From: Microbotryomycetes sp. JL201
Taxonomy: Eukaryota; Basidiomycota; Microbotryomycetes
DNA: 64,000 nt
Assembly: GCA_033819885.1 (NCBI GenBank)
Contig: JAQYUZ010000057.1
Span: forward strand, 1 to 64,000
Direction of reading: 5' to 3'
Of the stretch, positions 1 to 10,754 are shown piece after piece. Positions within the stretch are counted from its first letter, which is position 1, and every line of letters begins with the position of its first letter. The position numbers and the translations under genes were made by a program. A model generated the notes under the pieces. It was not told where the DNA came from. It worked only from the letters and a program-made list of their open reading frames with translations, and did not search any database.

Positions 1-356
1 ATGCAGACTCTGACATGGTAGTGTGCGGGCGTTTGCAAGCTGGTTGAGCCCCAGGGATCGAAATCACACACGTCGACTATCGTCAAGTCGCACAATGAAG
101 TCACGCGCGAGTCAAGCGAGATCACGTGATCGAATAGGAACGCTAATCTTTTGCAGGGCAATGATATCGGGCCCAACATAAGTAAAGATGAGTCAATTCA
201 ATGGCTAATCTTGTCAAAGCTGATCGCAAGCGCCACTTTTGCTGCTGCAAGTTCAAGTTGCGCCTAGGTGCATGTTGATCATCAATGCTCGCACAGCGAG
301 AAGGGACGCCTACAAAGTAATATAAATCAGCTCCGAATCAGTGACTGTCTTTGATT
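1..356. other. Window edge, no gene seen
   Basis: No open frame with recognisable protein features is present on either strand. The stretch lies downstream of the stop of the neighbouring minus-strand gene, so it probably holds that gene's 3' untranslated region and its terminator. Confidence 0.5.
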
Positions 357-2379
357 TCAAACCCACTGGAAAATAATTTGGTCGTTTTGCTTGACGAGTG
401 CCTGCCTCTCCCGCATGAGCTCTTCCCGGACTTTCTTTGCTTCGTCCAAGCTCATCATATCAGTTGCCTTGAGGGCCTGGCTCCACAATTCCGCCGGCAA
501 ACTCGGCAGAGTGTCGGCTTTGATTCTCGGCTTGTCTAGCTCGGACGACACCCATTCGAGCTGTTGAGGCGGTACGTCTGACGTGGACGGAATGCGCTTG
601 AGAGGGTCAACGAGGAAGAAGACTAGGATCTTGCGGTGTCCAGGCTTTGATTTGTCTTGAAGCTCGAAAGGCGACACACAGTGCTGGTAAATGTTGGGGA
701 ACGCGATCGCGCGTCCGCCTTTGGTGATGAGCGAGCCATAGTCTTGCAGAATCGGTCCCTCACTACTCAAGCCCGTGTCAACTAGGCACAACAGTCTTGT
801 CGCCGGAGAACTCACTCTTCTATGCCGAAAACAGTCCTGACGCCCCTGTTGTCACACTGCTCGTAAGGCAGGTCTTCCTGGTCAAACGTGCCGCGGAAAG
901 CCAAGCGTGACTCGCTGATGTTATCTTCGTCATAGTAGTAGATGCCCGAAGCAACAATTTCCTCATTTTGCATGCCCTCGACGTGCCAGCTGCCCCCCGG
1001 GTACTCTGGCTTGTCGGGCGTCAGATGGATGTTGGCAAGCTTGACGATGACTTGAACGGTCCGTCCACGGATTTTAAATGCCAAAGTATCGTCGGTGACT
1101 GGCGCAGGCATCTCAAAAGGCTTCTCAGGAGCGGGCAACACAATCTCGCGCGTCTCCAGAAATTCCTCGTAATCGTCATCATCACCATCGTGCGCATCAA
1201 AATCATATTCTTCTTTGTACCATCCGTAGGCATGGTCCGCCGTGACTGGGATGCGGCGAGGTGGCGGTGCCTGACAGTCGGACAAGAGACGCTCAAACAT
1301 TGGCACGAAGCATTCGAATATTCCGGCGAGCACGCCGTAGGTCGCTTTGTGCTTTTCAGGGTGCAAGTTGTTGATGTATGACTTGATGGTCACGGATCCG
1401 TCTGCAGCAATCTCGAAATCCGTTGGCAGCCATTGAAACTTGGTCGAAGTCGAATGCATGGCGTTGCGTGGCGCTGGCGCCGTCGTCATTTCCTTTGTCG
1501 CGTTCCCGAATTCATCACGTTTGAAGATTGGCGTCTTGCCATACATGAGCGGAAAAAGTGACGGGTGAACTAGGTCAAGAACTTGGTTGTTAGATCCGGG
1601 ATGCCAATCTTTTTGCTCGTCGGACACCTCCTCGAGCTTAGCGACGCAAGTCTTGAGGGAGCGCAAACTTTCTTGTGGGATGAGTCTGTCCGATTCGTAT
1701 ACCTTGTCAAAGCACGAGTGCTGGAAGGGACCTTGTCAGCTTGGCTGATCTGCTAATTTAGCTATGGTGCCAGTGCGAACCCGAATGCCTTGCGGCTGTT
1801 GCTCATCACGCTCATGCATTTCCAACTCGTCCAACACATAGTCAATCATCTCGGGCGTGAGGGCGCTGTCTCCCTTGTTGGCGTCTTGCTCCTGCTTAAT
1901 GATCTCTTCCTTCCACTTCACTCGAATGTCAGGGTTCCTGAACTTCGTTTGCCAATCTTGTTTCGTAGATCTGATCAGATACGACAATTGCTGCATCGCA
2001 ATGTCTGCATGCAACATGTCAAGCACTGAAAGGTTTCGGGCCGGCTCGGCACCCAGCCCGGTTCCAGTCCGGACTTAGGCCACTGACCTTGCAGCGAGTA
2101 CGGCGGTTCGAGGTAGTCTGGCATCTCCTCATTGTTGTCTTCTACTCCAACAAAGGACCAGATCGTCAACTTGCGTTCTGACACGGAATGCAGGCACGCG
2201 TGTCGACGCGGAGAAGGGATCCGTGCGCAAGCTTGAGGCATGCAGGGTGTATGACACGGCAACAACTTCAAACGAAGCAGCTACAAAAATGTCTTACCAG
2301 GATTGATTTGGTCGAACGGGGTCGCGAATGGTCGCGGTCCATTCGGGTCGGGGCGTTTCGAATACGCGGCGTGGCCCAT
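357..2379 (-). CDS. DUF4246 family protein
   Basis: The spliced minus-strand protein belongs to the fungal DUF4246 family (PF14033), whose biochemical role is not established. The strongest evidence is the conserved block at about 890-1000, WHVEGMQNEEIVASGIYYYD followed by ENISESRLAFRG, a hallmark of the family. The C-terminal exon carries a conserved ITKGGRAIAFPNIYQH segment and FFLVDP. The start ATG at 2377-2379 opens a proline-rich N-terminus ending in PFDQINPGKTFL, immediately followed by a GTAAGA donor. Later exons begin near 2180, 2026, 1666 and 815. An acidic insertion (DAHDGDDDDYEEF) lies in the middle exon. Function is unknown to me; the conserved His, Glu and aromatic residues would suit a metal-dependent enzyme, but that is inference. 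Confidence 0.85.
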
Positions 2380-2660
2380 ACTGTACTGTATCCCTACGCA
2401 AGCAAGGGCTGCAGACGATGTGACACTGGGAGTGAGGCGTAATTGAGCGAGCGGAGAAGGAAGAGGCGCAAACGCAAGCTCGGCGCTTTCCACGAAGAAG
2501 TTTCCGCAGCAGCACGTGACCTGCGTGCAAGCGGCAAATTCCGCGCGCCGCTCAAGCATGCATGCGCCCTGTGACAAGCCCAAAGAAAGTGAATGGCACC
2601 AGCAACAGGCAACCGAAAGCGCACATCAAAGGGAAAGGAATAGGTGTTTGTTTATTCATG

Positions 2661-5600
2661 TCATTCGCTCTCGTCAAAATCTGGCGTCGAGCTCTTCTGT
2701 CCAAACACGAATCCGACAGACGCGCCACGTAGCCTCAACTGACCAGCTCCGATGGGTTCCGAGCCCTTTTCGTCCGCTGCCTCGGCTACGCGACGGTAAA
2801 CGACTGTCCGTAGCAGCTCGTCTGCAATCTCGTCGACAGAGTGCTCATCCGTGCAGTTGAAATGTTGCCACTGTCGGAGCATTGAGAGTTTTGTTTTGGG
2901 AGCTCGAGACTGACAGAAATGGTCGAAATCAGCAATGAAGCCAGTCCCTCATTGAGCCAGACTCCTCACGTCTCTGTGTCTGGTAGGCAATTGAGAAGCT
3001 TGTTGGAAACCCCGAGAAATGTCCAGCTCGTCTTCCGAATCGGAAAGCTCCCCGTCAGACAGTTGGCTCTTGGACATGTGACATTTGCATTCGAGCAAGT
3101 CGTGGGTCTGGCTGCCCGTGTCTGTGTGAAGTTTGAAGATGTCGCGCAACTGATTCGATAGACGTTGCCAATCAGCTTCTCATTCGGCTCTTTGCTGCGA
3201 TTCGACGCACCTCGTCGAGGGTGAAGTCATTTCTACTTTTACTCTTGGCTTGCGCACCTGCGCGAGTATCCTGCAGAGCTCAGGTATGAATTCGCTTCCA
3301 CTATGCAGGCGCGTCTTCAATAACTGACCATGACGGAGCCGCTCAAGCCGAGCTTTGTAATCTGTCGCTGAAAGATCTTCTCGTCGATCGTGCCAGCCGT
3401 GAAGAAGCGATAGATTACCTGTCAAAGCAGACGTCAATTCGATTTAAAGGCAAAGTACGATCCAAAGCTTACACAAAGCTTCTTCTGACCGTCGCGGTGA
3501 ATGCTACGGAATGCAGGTCAGCTCTTTCACGTTCTGAAATGAACGCGCGAACACACCGAGCCATGGCTTGTAGGTCGGTAGAGGGATTCCAATCTGCATC
3601 GAGCATAACCAAACGCGAGGCGCCAATGACTTTGGGCGGGCGGAGTCAGACGCCAGGTATGCGAGCAAGTTGGTAGACTCGATAGCTCACTGTTCAAGCC
3701 TGTACCACCACTCTTGCTTGACAGAAGGAAAATATCTGTGCAAAGGACATGAGCCTAATTTGGTCAACCTTGCCATGCCACTCACAATGGTTCTTGATGG
3801 ACCCATTGTTGAACCCTTGCACTATTTGATGACGATCTCTAGTGTCTGTCGTACCATCGAGCCGACAGACCGGATACTTTTGTTGCCGACAAAACTTTTC
3901 AACGACGTCCAACGTTTGAGTAAAGTTCGAGACGATCACAATCTTTTCTTCGAGTTTGCGCAAGTCCTTGAGGAACGTCGCCAGCACCGAAAGCTTTCCT
4001 GGAATCGTCCGCGTCAAAGAGGTAACCCTTACAAGACACGTCCGTCAGCGACTTACCAGAGAGGGCAAAGTCGTAAGGGTCCGTCACATGCTCCGAAAGC
4101 ATATCGCGCACATTTTGCTTCAAAATGTCCAGGCCAGTACCCTGTGCCATCAACTCATCAACTCGGAATTTGCAGGAGCATGGCAAGGAGGCTCACGGCT
4201 TGGACCTGCTGAGCCAAGAGACCCGGCGTCGTCGACAGTTTACGGAGGACGTTGAGCAGAGAAAGTTGTTGCGTGCCTTCTGCGGCTCCATCAAGAACGT
4301 CTTTCGCTGCCTTGCCAGTCAAGATTGTTTCGTAAAGTTTGACTTGAAGTTGCGTTGGCGTCACAAACACGCAGTACTCGACTGAGGGTCCTTGTCAGAC
4401 TCGCGCGCTCGCTATAGCTTGGATGACGCTCAACTCACGCTTCGGAGGCAGGTACCGTGCAATCGTATCAGAAGTGCGACGGATCATGAATGTCTGCGCG
4501 ATACGGTTTAGTTGCTCGGACCGTTCCAGACCGACAGTCTTGTCTGAAGCGGGACAGTTCGGGTCACGCGATCGCAATATGACGCGCTCGAATGCTATAC
4601 AAGTGCAGATTCAGCATTGAATCTCGCTGAGGACCGTTTTTGGAGCTCACACTTCTTGAACGAGCTGTAAGTGTCGAGGCAGCCAGGAAACACAAAATCT
4701 ACAATCCTAAGGTGAGCACAACGACACGGCTTCAGCAACTCACCCTACCCACCACACATCGTATGAAACTCGGACAGATCATTCTGGATCGGGGTTCCGG
4801 ACAAAACTACCCTGCGCAACGTGGGAATTGACTTGAGAGCGCGAGTCACTTTCGTGTCTTTTGACTTTATCCGATGGCCCTCATCGCACACGACGAGTCC
4901 AATTGGCGGCTGCGCAAATTTGACAAACTCGACGACTGAACGTAGGCGTTCGTAGCCGACGATCAGAATCTCGTATGTCTTGCCTTGACAAAAGAGTTTG
5001 ACTTGGTCATTCGAGTCCGCAATGAGTATTTTGACCTTGTTGAGACCGAGCAGCTTCTTGATCTCCTGCGCCCATTGCTACGAAGCGGCCATTATTAGTT
5101 GATATCAGACAGCTTTAACGGACAAGACGGGACTGACTTTGGTCAATGTCACCGGAGCAACGATCATTGCCTTTTGAATCACTCCGTTGCCGGTCCAGTA
5201 CGGGGATTGTCCTGCCGGTCATGGCGTAAGTCGGTATATCCGTCGGCCCGCGTCGATGAAACCCTTACTGAGCAGCGTCCAGATCAGCGCGATTGCTTGA
5301 ATGGTTTTTCCCAGGCCCATCTCGTCCGCCAAAATGCAGCCTTCTCCTTCACACCTCATGCCCATGACACTCTGGGCCCAGCACCCCATCGTCAGTTGCC
5401 AAAAACAGCCTGGAAGCATCACACTCACTTCATACATGAATTTAACGCCCCTGAAGTCTCCCTTATTCAGTGCTAGTCTTTCCTAAAGCGAATGGAACTG
5501 ACTGGATTTGATGCTCGCGTAACGGTTTGCAGAAGCCAGGATCAAGCACGACGTCCACGACAGGCAAGTTCCTATCGACGGGACCATTCCCCGCTCAGCA

Positions 5601-7547
5601 CAGAAGGATACTTGCCAAGGACTTCCTTCTCACTTTTTATTGTGCGCCTGCTGGTGCGCCTCGTCTGGCCTGGGAAACACGATCGCACCCTCTGCCATGG
5701 GATCGTGCTTTGGACCAGGTCTGTGTGCATCTCTCGGTTTGGCTTTCAGCCCGTCTACCTTGGCATTATACGACGTCAGACCTCTGTGCGCATGCGGCCT
5801 GGCTTGGACCGTCGGCAGAGTGAATCTTGCACTCGTCGAAGCTTGGACGTGCTGGTTCGAAGAAGAATCATTGACAGGGTGGCGCAGATGAACGGGACCC
5901 AATATAGGAGGTGCGGGAACGCTTGTGACGACGATAATGTCGTGGTCACGAAAGACGGACTGATTATAGTACGATTCGACTGAAACTTGATCTCCCACCT
6001 GCAAAAGCGGCACGAGTTAGAAGTGAAATCAATTTTCCGAGAGCAGACAGGTCACACTTCAATCTCGTAAGTCCCAAGGTTGAGCACGTCACCGTGTACA
6101 AAAGAACCTGTACTTAAGGATGCGCGAGCAAGTCTGAAGTCGCAATTGGTCAGCACGAGAGCGTCATCGAATCGTACGTCTCCTCACTTTGTTTTCGTTT
6201 CTTTGTTCTTGAGCACAGCGTCCGCGCCAGTTGGGTCAAATAAGAATAAAACCTGGTGAAGCGGTTAGGACACGGTTCGGGCAACTCTACGACCCGCTTA
6301 CGCCGTCGTCTTCCCAGACAGGGTTCTTCCTCGTCGATTTCTTTCGCCTGCAAAACAGCCGACCTCAACTGTCTGATCGTGGACTGGATTTTCCGACGAG
6401 CCTACCATTGACACTGTGACAAAGACAGAATGAGCGTCAAATGCTTCAAGCGGGTGGATCTCAAGAAGCTTACCAGATAACATCTTTGATCCTGCCGCCG
6501 GAGTACTTCGATTTCCGGACTCTGTCTCGCCTCTGCCATGTCTATGTCCTCCAAGACTTCGACTGCTCTCTGCTTGCCTTTCGAAGAGTTCGACGCGCTT
6601 ACCTGATTAGCTGCGAGCACAGCACCGTCGACAAGAATAGATGGGTCGGCCGCCATTGGATTTGTGACGCCGGACTCGTGATCACGTCGCTCGTAGTCTT
6701 CGAGCCGCCTCTTTTTCACTGTTTCCCCGGCCGAGTCTGTGTTGATCCTGAGAGGCAGTAATGGATCGCCATCAACCATGACTCGAATGTCTTCCCATTG
6801 TTCCGTTGAGCGCTTGGCAGCATTTGTGCTGTTGCTATCTTTCGCCGACAGAGGCGTTGCGGTCGACGAGTGCACTAGCTTCTTTGACGTGCTCGTCCTA
6901 CGTCTAAGCATCGAGTCAGGCGCGAGTGACTTAAACGGTTTCACTGTCACAGGCGTTGAGCGGTTCGGCCCGAATGGTGGTCGTTGCAACGAGGCCGTTC
7001 TGATTGCAGGCTGTGGCGTTTGGAGAACCATAGTCGAAGCCGAGGGGGTACCGCCAATGACGAGGCTGAACTTGCTTGCGTATTCACCGTAAGGCAAAGG
7101 GTCCTGGATCTGCATGTGCACGGATCAGATTCAGATCTGCTCGCTCCCACAGAGATGGATAGCTCACCTTGCAATCTCGCGAACCGACTTTGATCTCATC
7201 GTCACAATGAAGTGTATTCGATATCGTGCCAGTGGACAGACTGTACATGTTCGCGTGAGCACGCATGTCCTTGCCACTCGCAAAGGTCAAGGAAATCGCA
7301 TACGTCTTGTTGTACTCGTCCTTGAGCGTAGCTTGATTCCCTTTGACGACCAAAAACTACGTTGTTGCTTTGTCAGCTTGTGTTTGCGTCAAGCGATTCC
7401 GAGGCTCTCACTCCATCCCTGCAAGGCAACAATCAGTGTCAGCAAATCTATCTCGACCAGATCAGGTTGAACGTACTGCTCCCACGTCTTGTGCATCCGC
7501 GCTTGAGGATTTCTCATCAATACTTCGTAGACTCGGATGTTGTTCAT
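2661..7547 (-). CDS. RDH54: RAD54B/RDH54 SNF2 DNA translocase
   Basis: This is an SNF2-family double-stranded DNA translocase of the RAD54B/Rdh54 branch, which remodels Rad51/Dmc1 filaments and supports homologous recombination in the nucleus. Visible landmarks in order are: an accessory domain at the N-terminus ([20 protein letters not shown]), a serine/basic linker, a second accessory domain ([20 protein letters not shown]), [28 protein letters not shown], Walker [63 protein letters not shown] with [16 protein letters not shown] and a C-terminal [13 protein letters not shown]. These follow human RAD54B closely. ATG 7545-7547 is the first in-frame Met after a stop. At least a dozen introns occur, one flanking an 8-nt micro-exon at 6406-6413. 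The first domain resembles ZGRF1-type DUF2439 and looks like an additional copy of the RAD54B accessory domain. Confidence 0.9.
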
Positions 7548-7953
7548 CGTGCCGTGAGTCTGCTACGCCTCAGAATGTTCATTCGTGCCACCGATCCGCC
7601 GAGCACCAGCTACACAGGCCGTGAAAGGCTGGGCCGAAGCAAATGAGGAAGTCCGGATACTGTTTCAAGTTGGTCGTGATCGCCCGGCAAGCTGTGGACG
7701 GGATACAAGCTGCAGATAACGAACGTCGCGGTAGGTGCACGGGCGGATTGCAGCAAGGCAGAGTGGCCTACCCGGGAAGTGCTCTGAAGGGGGTGTCCAA
7801 TAATCAGATACAGCTTTGTGGCATTTCGCGACCGGCAAGGATAGCGCCAAACGAAGACAACTCACGCGACGCAACGCGCCTTCGCACGCGACTGATTTTC
7901 GCAAATGAGCAATTCAGAGGACAAGATTGCATACCAAAGCCTGCTACAACACA
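7548..7953. other. Intergenic, RAD54B promoter side
   Basis: This is the spacer between two same-strand genes. It should hold the upstream control region of RAD54B and the 3' end of the HIT-protein transcript. I see no coding frame with family features and no clear regulatory motif. Confidence 0.4.
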
Positions 7954-9093
7954 TCACTGACTTTTCTTTACACTGTTGACGCGCACTTTTTCTCCGGCAC
8001 GCAAGATTGCCAGGACCTAGGTTTCAGAGGAATTAGGCTGGTCAGGCGCGGAACTTGTTCGTGTCGTCAACAATGTCTTACCTGATTGACCTCGACGAAC
8101 CAGCTGAAACCCTTGAGTTTGCTTGTAGAAGAACCAGAAGAAAGAGCCGGTCGGTACTTCAAGTTGCCTGGGAACGGCAGAGGCAAGGATAATAGATGCA
8201 AATGTAGATGATTGACCTGCTCCAGAGGAGTCATGAGTTATTTTGATTGCCTCGAAACATTCTAAGGTTGTCCCTCACCGAGTAGAATCTACCGGGAATG
8301 GGATGCCGACAAAGTCAGCTTTGACGCGGATGTTCTGGCGTCTGAGGTTCACGCACGGGGGAATATGAAAGCCCATGCGCTGTTGATTGATCGATACTCC
8401 TGCGTCCTCGAGCGCACGCTGGCCCAGGACGCGCATTCGTTCGACTTTGCACAGCCATGCGTGGTGTCAGCTCGCTTCGCTTGCAAAAGAGCTCGTCCAG
8501 GCGCACCCATGTCCACATGCTCTGTCGTCAGACTTTTGACGTTTTCTGCATCGGTACGACATAAGACACAGAAAGGACTCGGGAGGTGAACGCCACTTGC
8601 CGATGTGGTTCTTAGGTATGGCCAGCAGGTGCACTTTACTCCCAGGCGATCGATCCTTGAACACGACAAACTCATCGTCCTTTGTGTGTGGAAGCACGTA
8701 CATTCATGCGCCTGCCTGGTAGCGATTTCACTAGTGTACGCTCACCTCGTGAACGACCTTGAAAGCCTTGTTGTCGCTCGTCGCCGTGCAGAAAACGCAG
8801 CCTGGCAGTTTCGAGTATCCTACCGAGCCAGTATTGTCGATGTTGTCGCTGCCGGTGTGTTGAGTGTACGTCGGCGGTGACGTCGTCGCGCGCTCGTTCT
8901 GCAAGCGAGTGGCCGCTTCTCTAAATTGCTTGCGCCTGTCGTGCCTTTCTTCCAACGCGGAAGCGACAGCGATTATCGGCAGGCAGATAAGAGACGCCAG
9001 CGTGTGCGAGAGGGGGGCGAGCCCGTCCGAGCAAAGCCAAGTAAAGGCGGAGCTCCTCTTCTGCCTCTGCCACCTCACCCGCCATGTTTTCAT
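7954..9093 (-). CDS. HIT-domain hydrolase, HINT3-like
   Basis: This histidine-triad nucleotide hydrolase/transferase resembles HINT3 (aprataxin-like HIT branch), which acts on adenylated substrates. The zinc-type motif GCVFCTATSD is followed by FKVVHE, DDEFVVFKDRSPGSKVHLLA, IPKNHIG, MGFHIPPFYS and the catalytic triad VNHLHLHLLS, then a C-terminal WFVEVNQVLAILRAGEKVRV. Residues FYS come from a 10-nt micro-exon at 8279-8288, between MGFHIPP and VNHLHLH; homologues have a continuous PPF-S-HLHLH stretch there. The N-terminus is the weak part: the first ATG (9093) predicts a hydrophobic segment before ERHDRRKQFREAATRLQ and overlaps the start of the divergent OPI3 gene by 11 bp, so a shorter spliced start such as the ATG at 9085 is possible. 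Confidence 0.85.
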
Positions 9094-10248
9094 CCAAACC
9101 GCAATACATTGACTGGTCGAAGGACTCGCTTTACGTCGCGATTGGGTCGATCCTGTTCGTCAGTCTCGCGTTGTGTGCGTTTGTTGCGCGGCGCGGTTGA
9201 TTGACCCCATGGCAACAGAACCCGCTGTTCTGGAACATTGTGGCCAGGCAAGGTCAGTTCGTGTTTCAGCACAAATCCCCTCCAGGTAATTCAAGAAGAG
9301 CTGATCACAAAGTCAACACTCCACGCAATGTACGCACGGATCCCACTTCGGGCGGATGTACTCGCCTGTCCACCACGCGATCTCCTCTGCTTATGGTTCG
9401 CTCGACCTGCATTCGATGCGATTCAGAACATCGCAACAAGGTTTTGACCAAGCTCGCGTTCGGCAACCCGTACTGGGGCTGCTACGGTCTCGCCCTGACC
9501 ATCTTTACGCTCGGCATTTTGCGTGACCACTTGTAGGCGCTTCGGTTGTCGTACACTCATATTGGGTTCTGAGAAGCTTGTTTCTCGTCATGCGACAGGT
9601 ATCAAGTCGCCTTGAGCGAACAGCCAACGCTGCCTCTTTTGCAGCATGCCGAGTTCAAGCTGGTAGCAATTGCATGCTTTATCGTCGGCGGTGTACTTGT
9701 GCTGAGCTCAATGTGGGCTTTGGGGATCACGGGCACCTACCTCGGTGACTATTTCGTCAGTCTCTGCTTGATCCTCGGGAAACACGCCTGGTCTAAACTG
9801 TTTGGCACGCGCAGGGCATTCTGATGGACGTGAGCTTGGCTCGAGGTTCTCCAAATCCGAGCAAAAACTCACGGCAAATGCTCAACAGGAAAAAGTAGAG
9901 TCGTTTCCGTTCAATGTGACGGCCAACCCGATGTACTATGGTTCGACGCTCAGCTTCCTCGCCACTGCCCTCTGGTAACGTCCCCAACACTGCGAATTTT
10001 GGCGTTCACCTTTGCCGACTGGCCAATATTTCTGCAGGTACGAAAGTCCAGCTGGCCTGGCGTTAACGGCGCTGGTCTTTATCGAGTACAAGATTGCTCT
10101 CAGATACGAAGAGTGAGTCAGTTCAGCTTCATGTGTTGGACGTACGCGTCTGACCATGTGTTTTCTCTCGAAAAGGCCCTTCACTGGCGCCATCTATGCC
10201 GCCCGCGACGCTGCGCGGTCCAAAAAGTCACCGCGAAAGACGCAGTGA
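9083..10248 (+). CDS. OPI3: Phospholipid methyltransferase OPI3
   Basis: The protein is a class II phosphatidylethanolamine/phospholipid N-methyltransferase of the endoplasmic reticulum, which makes phosphatidylcholine by methylating mono- and dimethyl-PE with S-adenosylmethionine. Spliced exons give IGSILFNPLFWNIVARQ, EHRNKVLTKLAFGNPYWGC, FTLGILRDHLYQVAL, then the SAM-binding TGTYLGDYFGIL and NPMYYGSTLSFLATALW, and a final EYKIALRYEEPFTGAIYAAR, all in Opi3 order. Four hydrophobic segments are visible. The start ATG 9083 gives MFSSKPQYIDWSKDSLYVAI. Two early introns use GTCAGT donors (after ILF and after VARQ); the second is about 170 nt, long for this window. The gene is divergent to, and at its first codons overlaps, the HIT gene, so the two probably share a promoter. 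Confidence 0.92.
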
Positions 10249-10754
10249 TCGCACGCGATCTTGTGGCAAGATGGCGCTTTGACTGATCTTCAACAAGTTG
10301 TCAATGCTGCCCGCCATCAAACTTTAGAACAACTTGACACGGATCGTCGCTCTGGCGAAGCGGCGTTCTGCAGTCGACGTGATTCCTTCTTTGGTTGTTT
10401 CCTTCTCATGTTGCAATCACTATCAGCTCTTCAACAGAATTGTGGACGCGGTTTGTTGCGAGGGGCCCGAGCGTGCGGGCAGTTGTCTCGCTGAGCGCTG
10501 CGCACGGATCGGCTCGTCCATCTACCCGCATTGCGAGACGCGCTCGACCTTGTGCTGCTGACCGAGAGGTCTCTTTTGCGGTCTTGGCTGTGCTCCGGCC
10601 AGAGATTGCCCATTCGTGAAGTTGTTTGACCGATCGAGTGCACGCGCCTCGACGCGTCTTGCACCGCCAATCTTGTCCGTCACGCGCCAGGCGCAGCGTC
10701 ACACAGCTACATTTGCCGGATAGCCTGATCTCATAGTCGACAGGACCGAACCTC
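10249..10754. other. Intergenic, nothing recognised
   Basis: About 500 bp between OPI3 and the glycosyltransferase gene. Several overlapping open frames on both strands are rich in Cys, Arg and Ser and have no family features. The stretch probably holds the OPI3 3' end and the promoter of the next gene. Confidence 0.4.
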
